Shown in pieces: positions 27,671-39,289 of a stretch of DNA of 59,068 bases. The position numbers and the translations under genes are program-made. Origin of the DNA: Oehlia diaphana (lineage: Eukaryota > Glomeromycota > Glomeromycetes > Glomerales > Glomeraceae). The notes beneath the pieces were generated by a model. The model did not search any database, had not been told where the DNA came from, and worked only from the letters and a program-made list of their open reading frames with translations. Each line of letters begins with the position of its first letter. Within the stretch, counting starts at the first letter, position 1. The stretch covers positions 732-59,799 of the forward strand of contig QZLH01000527.1 in assembly GCA_003833135.1 (NCBI GenBank). The letters are read 5' to 3'.

Positions 27671-29401
27671 ATAGAAAAAGAAAAAAGAAAAAAACTTTGA
27701 TATATATATATATATATAGTTTTTCACATAATTCAAACTTTAAAATTAAAATTTTCTAACAAAATGAATCAAACCGAAGTTACCATTAAACTATCCATTC
27801 TATCTATCGCAACTGCTAAAGTCACTGAAATCGTTGATTTAGATTAACAGTCATGTAATAAATTAATAACATTTTGTAAACTATGTAAAGTTAAATAATT
27901 ATTTTATCAATATGTCTATAATCTACAACTTTTAAATTACTTATTTTTAATATCAAATTTAATTAATTAGTTTACTCGTGTTATTATAATTAAATAATAC
28001 GAGTCACTATTCATATTTCCACATCCTATATAAATTTGATTATTTACTATTCACTTTTATCCTATGACTTTGTTGTTATTGAGGACATGGTTAAATTCGC
28101 CATGATGGTTGATTATGTGTTACAAAATTTCAATTAAAAATGATTATTTGTAATAATAAATAAAAAAGCGTTATAAAACTTTTGTGATAGCGCAAAATCT
28201 TGTGAATTATCGTATAGTGCATTTACGTAGTACGCTAAAAAGTAAATTTGATTTTGTCGGTCAACCTGCATTACCTGCAAGGAATTATATTCCTTTGTCA
28301 ACCAAGTTTAATTTCTCTTTGTAAAAATATAATCCCCGAGTTCTCTCTTTTTTATAATAATACGCCAAATCCTATCCTTTAATGTCCAACTTTCATATCC
28401 CAATTTCTATTATCCAACCTTTTTATCATATATTCACCATTAGTTTAGGCTCATGACCTTAAAATTATTAAACTATCTAACTATAAAAACTAAAAATAAA
28501 TTATATACTAAAAATAAATATTAAACTGCGCCACTAAACTAATTATGTTAGTCCTTACAATGTACAAAGGCTTATGTATGCGCCACATTGGTATTCAGGG
28601 TCCGGGACAAGAAACAGGAGTCAACACAAATTTTACTGTCATAACGTACGTTTTAATTTTCTTTAATCTCTTTTAAAGAAAGGAAATTCTTTCCCATTTT
28701 CAAAACGTGTGACAAATTTATCCAAGTGTTGTATGATATGCGTTTAATAGCATTAAGTTGACAAAATAGGCAATTTCATAGATTTTCATCATTGTTTCCA
28801 GTTTTAGAAAAAAAAAAATTTTTTTTTACAATTAACCAAAAAAAAAATTGTCTGGACTCTATCATAAAGATATTCTTTTCTTGAATTTTGCTGGATGATC
28901 CAAAAGCTCTATTTTCGTGCTATAGCGTTATAATGTTATCGAAAATATTGCTATTTTTATTATTTTTATTACATACTTGATATTGGAAAACTATATTTTT
29001 CATAAAATAAAGAAATTAAATTAATAAAACGTTTTTTGGGTTTGTGATGTTTTAATTTACATGATCATCATGGTTTAGAAACAACAAGATTCTTTGTAAA
29101 TATAAATATCTAACGTCTCAAACTCACTTTCACCATGAACAAAGGAATATTTGTATTTAAAAATATAAATAAGCGCTCGCAATAATTATTGACATGATAA
29201 AAAAAGGTACTTCATAAATATCTCCTTTCAGTTTTTCTATAATAATTTTCATATTTTCGTTATCTTAATATCTTCGTTATCTTAATAATTTTATCTCTTC
29301 GTTATTTTAAAATTTCATCTATCTTAATAATTTTCATCCCCTTGTTATCTTCCTTTTCTTTTATCCATCAGCTGGTCTCCTAGATTTACCTTATCCCAAA
29401 A

Positions 29402-30995
29402 ATGAATTCACTAGTTGTTCTTTATAGAATACTTCGTAAATTTTATAAAGGGTTAAAACGTATAGAAAAGATTTTCTTGTATACATATATTATAGATATG
29501 TTTTCTGTTTGTTGGCACTTTAATCTTAGCAGGAAAATTCGACTTATATTTTATACTTATTCCATTAATATTTTTTCCTATAATATCAGGGATGATTATG
29601 GTAATATAATGTTTTATGCTGAAAATCGTTTAATATATTTAATACTAGCTATTAATTTATTTTATTATTTATAGTTCTATGGTAAAACCGTTTATCATGG
29701 ATTAGCATTCCTTGGTGTACATATATTTCCTGTTGTTGGAGGGATAGCTACTTTTTATACTCAATATTTTCAATGTAGAGACCATGTTCTGCAAATCTCA
29801 AGTTTTATATAATAGGTTCTTCTTTTTTAGTTGCAATTTCAATTTTATTTCAATTACTATATACATTATATGTGTACTTAATATGGAAGAAAGGGTAAGT
29901 GATAATATCTTTTAATTTATAACCAAAAAAAAAAAAAAAATATTAAATTAAATTTATTTTATTTCATTTTTTTTTTATCTAGAATATGGCCTCTAGTATA
30001 TGAATTCAAATATTCTAGGCATGATGAGATTAAAGGTAAATAATCATTTATTCGAATTCTTGCGTATATATATTTATTTAGTTACTAAATTTTTCTTTTT
30101 CTTTTTTTGGCTTAGAAATGCATGCAATATATGAGGTCCAATTCCCATTGTTTCATGCCCAGATAATGATGATAGGGTTATTGTTAGTTGCTTATTTAGT
30201 AGGAATAAATGGTATGAGCCTGATAGCACTAACAAAAAGACGAATTAGGCTTCGAGACCTATTTATCAATTATCAAGTGCCGTTAAACATAATATTCCTT
30301 TATTATTCATTTTTTATGCTCAAAGGGGTAAGTACATTATTTTTTTGTTCTTTAATATAATGTTATTATACTAAAACAATTTACATCAACATATTTAGGT
30401 GAGGGATGAAAAACATTATTTAATGTTTATCGTGTATATAGGAAATTTTATTCAAGCCTTATTATTATATTTTGATTTGGCTAGTCTCTGTGAACGATAT
30501 AATAAATTTATAAAAGCAGAATATCCGTTACAATGCTTTCAGCATAATATGCCTACGTGTACATTTTTATTATATGGTAATAAAAATTTCGCATAATTAT
30601 ATATTGTTTTTAAATTAGCCTATAAAATTATACCAATGATTCTTTTTTAAAAATATATATATATATATATGTAATAGCATGTCTATGTTGGTTCGTTTTG
30701 GCATTATCAACATGGAACACTATTAGATGCCATAAAAATTTCGGTAAATTTATGGCATTCTACAGTATGTAATTTTTATTCTTCATTCTAATTATTCATT
30801 TTTTCCCTCAATATTTATAATTAATTAACTCTTTAAATAGTACAATACGAACCACCTCCTCCGGAATTTAAATCCGACAGAAAATTAGTAATAAGAGAAT
30901 CAAGTAGTATGGCACCTCCTCCGGAATTTAAATTCGACAGAAACTTAGTAAAAAGAGGATCAAGTAGTATGGCAAAGCATTCACACATTGTCTAA
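29402..30995 (+). CDS. Unrecognised multi-pass membrane protein gene; 5' part damaged or unresolved
   Basis: Six 3' exons join in phase with good GT...AG sites: 29779-29894, 29983-30035, 30116-30327, 30399-30576, 30678-30764 and 30841-30995. Together they encode several hydrophobic segments (for example FLVAISILFQLLY, MMIGLLLVAYLVG, IIFLYYSFFML, YIGNFIQALLLYF and CLCWFVLALSTW), with basic loops and a polar tail ending KHSHIV. The tail carries a 60-bp tandem duplication. Upstream, an ATG frame from 29402 is hydrophobic but meets an in-frame TAG at 29672, and the protein-like frame after it (FYGKTVYHGLAFLGVHIF) needs a frame change near 29778 to join the later exons. I could not place a splice pair that solves both. 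Either a first exon lies elsewhere or the gene is a recent pseudogene. I do not recognise the family. Confidence 0.6.
30853..30972 (+). repeat. Two 60-bp tandem units encoding a PPPEFK-DR-LV-R-SSSMA repeat
   Basis: Units 30853-30912 and 30913-30972 differ at only a few bases. The period is a multiple of three and keeps the frame of the membrane-protein tail. Each unit encodes 20 residues, starting with a proline run and ending SSSMA. It is a recent in-frame duplication at the C-terminus. Confidence 0.85.
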
Positions 30996-31247
30996 ATTAA
31001 GTGAAGATTAATATTATAAAATTTAAAAATAGATTTTAAAAGCTAAATTTTTTTTAGAAAAAATGTACAATTATAATAGAAAGTTAACAATTATTTTTAA
31101 AAGTTTAATAAAAATGAATTTTCTCTAACAAATGCATGAAACAACTACTTAAGTATTGAGTTAAAACTAAATTACGAAGTAAAATAATTTAAATTATTCG
31201 TGATTAATCGATGAATTTTTCTACCGAATATTCTTGATATTATCTCC

Positions 31248-31395
31248 GTTTTCAAAATAGTGTACGCAGTTTATTTGTGATTATATATTCGAATACCAAT
31301 ACTCTCCCGGATTTCATCCATATTTCGTCCGGTTTTCGTCCGGTTTTCGGGTTTCTTTTTTTTATTCAAATTTAACTGCGTACATCATTTTGAAC
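31248..31395. mobile_element. Small TIR element (MITE) with internal CGTCCGGTTTT repeats
   Basis: The arms 31248-31276 and 31368-31395 are near-perfect inverted repeats sharing TGTACGCAGTT as core, and CAAAAT towards each outer end. The 90-bp interior holds tandem TTCGTCCGGTT units around 31323-31353. No target-site duplication was identified with confidence. Too short to encode anything. Confidence 0.6.
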
Positions 31396-31939
31396 ATTAT
31401 TATTGTAGGTGTAAATCAAAACTATCGTCTTTTAACAACTAATAAGAAATGTAACAAAAAATGTACCATAAGCATGCTACCATTATCTATTAAGACAAAA
31501 GAAGAAGCTTTGTCTTAAAAGAGCTAAATGATTCATCAACTTAAAATACCGAACTTGCTAAATATTAATTATACTAACTCTAATATAGTTAGTGATATTT
31601 TAATTATTTATTTTTAGTTTTGATCAAAGCAGAAAATAGAAATAGGTCTCGATAGTCAATGTGAAAAAGAAAAAGAAATAAATGATACAACAAGTATTTG
31701 GATGTCTCAGTGAACGTAAAGATACAGTATAGTGCAGATAAAATTTCGATAATATATTTAGGAAAGAAATAATTTTCGAAAGGCTATATGATAAATCGAA
31801 CGAGGTGTGGATTATGCCTTCATGAAGAGGAAAAACAACAGAACTTCCCGACAATCATGTTGGTACTTAGAGCCATCTACTAATATGATCGTTGGGAAAC
31901 TCTGTTAAGTAAAAAATATATTTTTTAAAGGTGAAAGAA

Positions 31940-31940
<1 letters not shown>

Positions 31941-32032
<92 letters not shown>
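31941..32032. repeat. 92-nt poly-A tract with one T interruption
   Basis: A runs from 31941 to 32032, interrupted only by T at 31986. It lies in non-coding DNA; the length may be affected by sequencing slippage. Confidence 0.9.
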
Positions 32033-32034
<2 letters not shown>

Positions 32035-32814
32035 GGAAGAAAAGAAATTAGGAAAAAAAAATATTATTAAAACTAGGAAACGAAAAGTAGTTATCATATA
32101 ATGTAGATCTTTTCCTGTTTTGTAATTATTCTTATTCCCAATAAAGTAATATTTTGACTTCGTAAAAAAAAAAAAAAAAAAATTAATTATACTATGTTAT
32201 GAATATAATTCAATATTTTGAGTAATAATATGATTTATTTTCATCATTTATTAATCGCCAATCTAACGGATTATAGCCACCAATAATTTCTCCTGATTTT
32301 TTTAAAAAATATAAAACTTAATCTAAATGAGTGATACTATTCTTGATAAAAAAAAAATAAATAGGATGGCAACATTGATAATATTAATATATATACAAAT
32401 AGTGTTGTGGGTACGGTATGATCATTAAAAACATTAGTATCTGCATACAATAAATCTGAACGTAAACATAATCAAATGAGTAGATCGTATCATAACCATT
32501 TTATAGGCTTAATCATCAGCATCAAACAATTAACTACAGTACCATCGCTACTAAGATACTAAGAGCACGCGAAATTTTCAAATAAATTCAATATTTTGGC
32601 ATTTTATTATTTAATCTAAACAAAATTATACTCAGTTAAAAATTTTCTATTTAGTAAGAATCTAAAATATTATTTTCATAAAAATAGATTTTAATATTAA
32701 ACTAAGTTATTAATTTTTTTACAAATAACGTTATAAAAGATTAAAAAAATAATTTTATATTATTTTAAGATTTTATTAATTTCAGTTATAATTATATTTA
32801 AACTTTATACTGTA

Positions 32815-32840
32815 TTCAATGTGCACATGTGCACATTGAA
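32815..32840. repeat. Perfect 26-bp palindrome
   Basis: TTCAATGTGCACA followed at once by its exact reverse complement, with no loop. It sits in AT-rich non-coding DNA. It could be a dimeric protein binding site or a relic of two abutting terminal repeats; the sequence does not decide. Confidence 0.85.
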
Positions 32841-34558
32841 AGTCATAATAAGATTCGATTTTTGAAATGATTCAAATCTCACATGATATTCGAATCTCGA
32901 ATCTCTCATATGATAAAAAATATCTATTATTCTTTTTTAAAAAAAAATAAATTAATAATTTAACGGAAATATCTATTAAAAATTAAAATGAAAAAGGTGT
33001 TAGGCGTAAGAACTGTTTACAATTATTTGTATTCGAATATTCTAGCTCTAATTTTTGCCTTCCGTCAACATAGTTTCACAAAACTATCAAGTCCTATATG
33101 GAATTTTTAATCTTTAAATCAGCTTATAGAAATCTCTCACTAAATAGGTGCATTTTTTATACCCAAATAACATTGAAACTTTCTCTTATTCTCGTTTCAA
33201 ATTCATGAAGGTGTTCCAAATACTTATCTTTTTTATAAAATATCTTGCTTTTTTTAAAAAATAAAAAAGAGAATACATTTTATAATACCTTTGAGCATAG
33301 CTTCATTTTTTACAAAAAACGAACATTTTAAGTTTCTTAAAGTTATCATCATATCATGTAGTTGGTTAAACTTTTTGGTATTACATAAATGTTATTAGTT
33401 TGTGAGTTATTTAAGTGGGAAAACGCCTCAAATTTCGAAACAAGTAATTAATATCATAGAAATTCATAAAGTGAAACCCAAATTTCGGAAATTTACAATG
33501 ATCATCAAAAAACCATAGTAAATTTTTACTATAGAACTTTTGTGAAATTACATTATGTTGACAAAACAACGGTTTCGCATATAAACAAGCGTGTGATACG
33601 TTGGGTGGTCAATGAACTAATAAAATCAAAGTTTAAAATATTAAGATTTTTTTGTAATTTCGGAAAATACCGGTACCTTTTATAATTAAGTAATACATTA
33701 TTATATCATTTTTATCATCTTTCTTTTCTTTTAATTTTTGAACTTATATTTCACGTGCCTTTTTTAATTGTCGGAACGCCTTATAAACTGTGCCTTATTT
33801 GTTTTTATGTAATACTAAAAAAAAAAAAACCACAATAGATTTAAAAACAATGTAACACCTCGCTTTTTAAGAAAAATGGTTATTTCAGAGCGGGAATATC
33901 ATTGGAGAGAAAAAGAAAAGCGTTATGTGAAAGAGATTATTGTTTGAAATGTTCCTGCAAAAATATACAATGTAAAATAATGGGAAAAGTTTCGATTTAT
34001 GGTAGTTTAAAAATACATCAATCAATTTTAATAGGGAACTCCATATAAAAATCAATTTGTAGTACATCTCAATACGATGATCACAATTGATTTTATCAGT
34101 CCATTGACCATCCCAGTGATACACTATGATTATAAAATTTTTCTGGAAATTCTATGAATGGTTAAAAATGATGAAAAAGAATTCGATTGAAGAATTCTCT
34201 GCTGTTATTTTAAATATACACTATGACAGTATGTTTATGTTGTGCTCACGTTGCTCGCAAATAGTAATTTTAAATACAGTACGTGTAAAATACACACTGA
34301 ATTTTACTGATTAGATCGCGAGATAATCGCAGCAAAATATTTTGACAAAAGATGCCATTCATTTACATTTTAACGCGTGACAAAATATAATATTTTAAAG
34401 AATAACTATAAATAATAAATCTAGATTTTTTAAATTATATATAAATATACATCCTTTTTCATGTCCATGATTGTTAAGGTTCAGATTTCTTTGAAAGGAG
34501 AATTAGGAAACTTCTTACTAAACCTCAAATATTTCACGTATTTTGAGAATTGTTAAAT

Positions 34559-37012
34559 ATGAATAACGATTTAGATAATCATCATAACTTGATTAACCTT
34601 TTCAATTTTTTCACGGACCGTTATAATAATATCATGGATAACTATGTCAACAGATATTATAATTGTATCATGGATAATTTCAAGACATATTTTAATAGTT
34701 TTGTAACATACTTTGGACTGATTATTTTAATAGTTCTAACCGGATTTATTACGGCAGTTGGAGTCGGACGTATAGAGCTAGTTTTCCCAGTTAAAAGCCC
34801 ATTTATAACGGCAATACCAATGATGTTAACTTACATATTACTACATCTGGTCATGCGGATATGTAGTAATTTGTTTAATTGGGTGATGAGTTATTTAATA
34901 TTATATAGCCACCAAGGAATTGAACCACGCGCTTTAATGGCAATAGCCAATAATCAAGATACCGGAATGTTACGGTCGGTTAAACTATTATTAACAGAGA
35001 GGAAAGTTCCTCTAGTACTAAGAATTATTATTTTTATAATTGCTTTGGTTGGAACACTCGAACTAGTTATTGGATTTGCAATAAGCACATCTACAATACC
35101 AGGATCTTTATCAATCAAAAGTGAAACATTTAACGCCGATCCTTTAAAACCATGTGCGAATGAGGACGGAGGATGTCCAGCATTATTGCAATCTAAATTT
35201 AGATTTCAGTGGTTGCAGGGTGCATCAGACGTGATGGTAAATGGTATTTCTAAGCAGTTATCCATGCACTGGGGAGATTTGGTTGATGGTGAAAGAATAG
35301 TGATGGTAGCAACAACCGATAAAAATCCAAATACCAATTATAAGTTGGTACAAACTAAGGATGAGATTATTCCAGCTTTTAGTTTGAATACTATGTGTTA
35401 CGATACTCCTGAAACTTACCCAATTCAAGGATCAAATTATTTTCGTGATCTAAATATACCACCACCAACCCCATTATATGATTTAATACAATCCATACAA
35501 GCTAACTCTGGATTGGAGGATCGATGGATGGGAGAAATTATCAAACTTGAGCAAGATAACCTTAACGAAACAACTCGAATAACCTTAAATTTTATCCAAA
35601 TATTACGTATCGGCTCCTCATGTGACGGAAATTTTGATATAGCTGGCAACTTACAAATATGCCGTCCTACAAAAGGTTTGCAAATTTACTGCGTAATGAA
35701 TACACATGTTGAACATGTTGAATATATAACAGCAGGATGTGATATCTGTAGTACTAGAGGAATCAATAGCAAAAGAGTGGAGTACTCTAGTCCAAAGCCA
35801 GTATATGGTGAATTTATGCATAGATCATTAGCATCATATGATGGTCATATCCTGATGCCTCAATGCAAAGACACAGTTAATTTTGGAGGATGTTTGGCTC
35901 CTGGCACAAATAATGTGGATTTGGTAAAAGGTAAATTTATCGAATTATTACGTGGCATTACTGCCTCTGGAGTCATTGCTAGACGAATCTTATTGTCAGA
36001 TAAAGGTATAGAAATACCAGTCCAACTTTTAATTAAAGGAGAAACTGGAGTGNNNNNNNNNNNNNNNNNNNNNNNNNNNNNNNNNNNNNNNNNNNNNNNN
36101 NNNNNNNNNNNNNNNNNNNNNNNNNNNNNNNNNNNNNNNNNNNNNNNNNNNNNNNNNNNNNNNNNNNNNNNNNNNNNNNNNNNNNNNNNNNNNNNNNNNN
36201 NNNNNNNNNNNNNNNNNNNNNNNNNNNNNNNNNNNNNNNNNNNNNNNNNNNNNNNNNNNNNNNNNNNNNNNNNNNNNNNNNNNNNNNNNNNNNNNNNNNN
36301 NNNNNNNNNNNNNNNNNNNNNNNNNNNNNNNNNNNNNNNNNNNNNNNNNNNNNNNNNNNNNNNNNNNNNNNNNNNNNNNNNNNNNNNNNNNNNNNNNNNN
36401 NNNNNNNNNNNNNNNNNNNNNNNNNNNNNNNNNNNNNNNNNNNNNNNNNNNNNNNNNNNNNNNNNNNNNNNNNNNNNNNNNNNNNNNNNNNNNNNNNNNN
36501 NNNNNNNNNNNNNNNNNNNNNNNNNNNNNNNNNNNNNNNNNNNNNNTATGCATAGATCATTAGCATCATATGATGGTCATATCCTGATGCCTCAATGCAA
36601 AGACACAGTTAATTTTGGAGGATGTTTGGCTCCTGGCACAAATAATGTGGATTTGGTAAAAGGTAAATTTATCGAATTATTACGTGGCATTACTGCCTCT
36701 GGAGTCATTGCTAGACGAATCTTATTGTCAGATAAAGGTATAGAAATACCAGTCCAACTTTTAATTAAAGGAGAAACTGGAGTGAGATTAGAAATTGGAG
36801 GAGGATATTGGATTACTATACTTATGATGAATATTTTATGCTTTTTAGGAGTTGCTGGTTGGCAATTCATAAAATGCAGAATAAGAGAACGTCCAATACC
36901 TCAAATATCTATTGAATGGTTAATATTCGATGCTATAGTTGCAGAAAATTGTATTAGAGAAGATAATGGTTTAATTGTATATGCCCCCGATAACATGTTT
37001 AGACCAAATTGA
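34559..37012 (+). CDS. Unrecognised membrane-anchored protein with large cysteine-containing ectodomain, split by a scaffold gap
   Basis: Single frame without introns from ATG 34559 (MNNDLDNHH; an earlier in-frame TTG was rejected) to TGA 37012, passing through a run of N at 36053-36546. The N-terminal ~170 residues contain three hydrophobic segments (FGLIILIVLTGFITAVGVG, AIPMMLTYILLHLVM and VLRIIIFIIALVGTLELVIG). Then follows an ectodomain of about 340 residues with scattered cysteines (for example CANEDGGCPALL, CDICSTRG and CLAPGTNN), one C-terminal membrane segment (WITILMMNILCFLGVAGW) and a short cytoplasmic tail. The 238 bases on each side of the gap are identical, so the true gene is probably continuous without the gap, about 573 residues. 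A plasma-membrane or secretory-pathway protein is inferred. I do not recognise the family. Confidence 0.7.
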   Translation: MNNDLDNHHNLINLFNFFTDRYNNIMDNYVNRYYNCIMDNFKTYFNSFVTYFGLIILIVLTGFITAVGVGRIELVFPVKSPFITAIPMMLTYILLHLVMRICSNLFNWVMSYLILYSHQGIEPRALMAIANNQDTGMLRSVKLLLTERKVPLVLRIIIFIIALVGTLELVIGFAISTSTIPGSLSIKSETFNADPLKPCANEDGGCPALLQSKFRFQWLQGASDVMVNGISKQLSMHWGDLVDGERIVMVATTDKNPNTNYKLVQTKDEIIPAFSLNTMCYDTPETYPIQGSNYFRDLNIPPPTPLYDLIQSIQANSGLEDRWMGEIIKLEQDNLNETTRITLNFIQILRIGSSCDGNFDIAGNLQICRPTKGLQIYCVMNTHVEHVEYITAGCDICSTRGINSKRVEYSSPKPVYGEFMHRSLASYDGHILMPQCKDTVNFGGCLAPGTNNVDLVKGKFIELLRGITASGVIARRILLSDKGIEIPVQLLIKGETGVXXXXXXXXXXXXXXXXXXXXXXXXXXXXXXXXXXXXXXXXXXXXXXXXXXXXXXXXXXXXXXXXXXXXXXXXXXXXXXXXXXXXXXXXXXXXXXXXXXXXXXXXXXXXXXXXXXXXXXXXXXXXXXXXXXXXXXXXXXXXXXXXXXXXXXXXXXXXXXXXXXXXXMHRSLASYDGHILMPQCKDTVNFGGCLAPGTNNVDLVKGKFIELLRGITASGVIARRILLSDKGIEIPVQLLIKGETGVRLEIGGGYWITILMMNILCFLGVAGWQFIKCRIRERPIPQISIEWLIFDAIVAENCIREDNGLIVYAPDNMFRPN
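35815..36784 (+). other. Assembly gap (36053-36546, N) bounded by identical 238-bp sequence
   Basis: Bases 35815-36052 and 36547-36784 are identical. The first copy ends exactly at the gap and the second begins exactly after it. This is the pattern left when two contigs that overlap by 238 bp are scaffolded instead of merged. The 732-bp offset is a multiple of three, which is why a reading frame seems to cross the gap. Confidence 0.85.
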
Positions 37013-37044
37013 GAGAATAGATGATGTATTTTATATTCAAATTA

Positions 37045-37235
37045 AATAGTACTTATGTATATTTTTGTATATTAACTATATTTGTATTTAGATTATATAG
37101 TACTTGTGTATATTTATATAGTACTTATGTATATTTTTGTATATTACTAACTAAATTTTTATACTGATTAAGTATATTTTTTATATTTTTGTATATAACT
37201 AAATTTTGTATTCAAATTATAATTCTTGTGTATAT
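37045..37235 (+). repeat. Degenerate AT-rich tandem repeat downstream of the membrane-protein gene
   Basis: Irregular repetition of a unit like AGTACTTATGTATATTTTTG followed by TATATTA, with variants at about 37048, 37099 and 37121 and decayed copies to about 37235. It probably lies in or just past the 3' untranslated region. Confidence 0.6.
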
Positions 37236-37375
37236 AATTAAATAAAATGATTATACTTGTTAAATGTAATTGGTCTGCAATATAAGACATAAAAGCTTCA
37301 TCGCTTCACTAATATTGTAACAAAAATAAAGTAAATGAAAATTTTGATTATATTAATAATAAGAAAGCTCACTGG

Positions 37376-37490
37376 AGGTGATGGTCACCGTCACCGTACC
37401 AGCATTATGATGTACTTTCGACCAGAATTAAAAATCTAATAAAATACTGGCCGGCATTACATCATAATTTCATCACCGGTGATGTTTAGC
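37376..37490. repeat. Imperfect inverted repeat (hairpin-forming, possible MITE remnant)
   Basis: ATTATGATGTA near 37405 faces TACATCATAAT near 37460 as a perfect 11-bp pair. Outside it, GTCACCG-type sequence on the left faces CACCGGTGATG on the right with mismatches; inside it, CCAG faces CTGG. No target duplication seen. Confidence 0.4.
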
Positions 37491-38847
37491 AATACAATAA
37501 TTTCCGAGAAATAAATTAATAAACAAAAAATCGTGTTCTTAAGATATCATACAAGAGATAATGAAGATGACACATAAGTTATTAGATATATATATATTTT
37601 AATTTATTAAAATGTTCAAATAAATAAGTAAATAAATAAAAGTATAATATTACTCCATTATTACTATTAATAAAAACTTAATACAGTATCTTTTATTTTC
37701 TGTTGAATGTTATTCTCTTTTACAATTTAATTTTTTCGCTTGAATATTATCCTCTATGGGTAAACAATTTCTTTTCTTTTGGTATTTTTTTTTTTTTTAT
37801 TATGGAGACATTGGATCCAGAATTACAAGCAACTGCTAGTAGAACGAAATACAAAGATAATGATACAAAACTAAACTAATGCAAGTTTGTCCAATCCCCC
37901 AGGTATCGTGAGAGGAATCATTCAGCCTATTATTCATTCAAATCCTAGGCAAAACCAGATAATCAAATAAAAGGAAACTCAACCCGAAGGCTGTCACCCG
38001 TAAATACTGTCAGGGGTGGAATGGTTCAACACTAGTATTCAAAATTGTTTTGGGTGTAATATGAGATATAAAATAACAAATAAAGTTTGATGTAGACTAA
38101 AAAAAGTACTACAAGTAAAAAAAATAGAAAAAAAAAACTCATTATAAATATGTTAAAAAAGATTTCTACTGTATAAATTAATTGTATAAAATAATCGCTT
38201 CACAGGGGAGTCAAAAAAGAAAAAAAGAAAACCAGTACGTGATGAGGTCAGGTTCTATTGTATATCTATATATCTGAGGCAGAAGCGTCCTCGGGAGACA
38301 GAGTTTATATTTTAGTGAGCAAGGTTCTGCACTCAAGTGCTCAGTTGTAGAAGCTGCACTGGAAAAATCAGATTTATAGTGAGGTTGGTTTATGTCAATT
38401 ACTGAAGAGTAGGGCAAATTGTATTCTTTGTACGTCTTCACTAACAGTGCCTTTCATATTAGCTTGGATTGATTATCAGAAACTAAATTAGTATTAGTAT
38501 TTAATTTTATAATCATCTGTGTTTACTGCGCCACATTCTATTTACATCTATTTCATTGTTACGCTAAAAAATTTTTGGTTTCTTTAACAAAATTTGGTAT
38601 TTTTCATCGTTAAAAAAATTTTTTTTTTAAATATATATTATTTTCAAAAAATTTCCAATGTTTCCAAGTAATTCCAACACATTCAAAATTTAAAAAATGT
38701 TTTAGTAAATATACCAAATGTAGCGAATTATTGGTGTAAACCATGTTGAATAAATAATTTAAAAGAAAATTTTACAAAATGAACCATTAAAAAATAAAGA
38801 AATTGATGATATTATTAAAGAACAACAATTAAAAATTAAAACTCGGC

Positions 38848-39015
38848 ATGATTAACGTTATTAAAATTAAAAAAATTATCATATATGATGGTTCATTATA
38901 TTATGATGATCTTGGTAGGATAAGAGAATCAGATAAGAAAGTTTGCTTAATAAATTATTATGATAATATTAACGAGTTTTTACTTAAGGATGATTTTAAG
39001 TACTTTTTTATATAA
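38848..39015 (+). CDS. Short hypothetical frame, 55 residues, possibly an exon or gene remnant
   Basis: From ATG 38848 the frame reads MINVIKIKKIIIYDGSLYYD and ends at TAA 39015. The composition is protein-like (YDDLGRIRESDKKVCLINYY). Upstream in another frame, 38767-38844 gives NEPLKNKEIDDIIKEQQLKI, also protein-like, and downstream 39062-39104 gives QYGDQIYEMSLS. These three may be exons or frame-shifted pieces of one decayed gene, but I could not join them by convincing splice sites. No family recognised. Confidence 0.25.
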   Translation: MINVIKIKKIIIYDGSLYYDDLGRIRESDKKVCLINYYDNINEFLLKDDFKYFFI

Positions 39016-39097
39016 TAATATGTAAATATATATATAATAATATTTATTATTTTTCTTTTTAAGATCAATATGGTGATCAAATATATGAAATGTCACT

Positions 39098-39195
39098 AAG
39101 TTAAAGGTACTAAGGAAGTTAACGGTACTAAGGAAGTTAAAGGTACTAAGGGAGTTAACGGTACTAAGTACTAAGGGAGTTAACGGAGTTGACAG
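39098..39195 (+). repeat. 18-bp minisatellite, unit GGTACTAAGGRAGTTAAM
   Basis: About four full units and decayed copies starting near 39105. The unit length is a multiple of three, and in one frame it reads GTKEVN/GTKEVK/GTKGVN before a stop. It may be a coding repeat of a lost gene or simple replication slippage. Confidence 0.8.
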
Positions 39196-39289
39196 AGGAT
39201 GATAACTAAAGGTTATAGATAGATTAATTTTTTATTTGTTGACTTAAAATAGATAATAATATAATTTAATAAATTTAATTAATTTGTTT

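Larger units (their letters stand above)
22341..29401. other. 7-kb non-coding stretch upstream of gene C
   Basis: I see no supportable gene. The first few hundred bases must hold the gene C promoter. A TATA-like TTATAAAG near 23823, followed by a C/A-rich stretch, resembles a promoter, but no convincing reading frame follows. GGTTAGGGTTAGG at 24378-24390 is two telomere-type units only. A diverged direct repeat (24408/24721) and a poly-A tract (27614) are listed separately. Short frames of 60-90 residues here have no family features and biased low-complexity composition. Confidence 0.55.
30996..34558. other. 3.5-kb non-coding stretch between two membrane-protein genes
   Basis: No gene supported. 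It contains a TIR element (31248-31395), a poly-A tract (31941-32032) and a perfect palindrome (32815-32840). A short frame near 33553-33650 reads YVDKTTVSHINKRVIRWVV and faintly resembles a transposase helix-turn-helix, but it is too short to call. The remainder is AT-rich without structure I can name. Confidence 0.5.
37013..38847. other. Non-coding stretch after the gapped membrane-protein gene
   Basis: AT-rich 3' flank with degenerate tandem repeats (37045-37235), an imperfect hairpin (37376-37490), an AT-rich interval, then somewhat less AT-rich segments around 37860-38040 and 38200-38440 without open frames or tRNA-type boxes. No gene supported. Confidence 0.5.

Noticed and set aside
27764..27847. 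27-codon frame starting MNQTEVTIKL, preceded by an (AT)n run
   Set aside because: Too short, with no family features and no splice partner found; chance is sufficient.
31867..32097. Poly-phenylalanine frame on the minus strand
   Set aside because: Simply the translation of the poly-A tract.
33553..33650. Frame reading YVDKTTVSHINKRVIRWVV, like a transposase helix-turn-helix
   Set aside because: Isolated short match without neighbouring transposase sequence or terminal repeats.
36029..36569. Minus-strand frames across the N gap
   Set aside because: They consist almost entirely of unknown residues.
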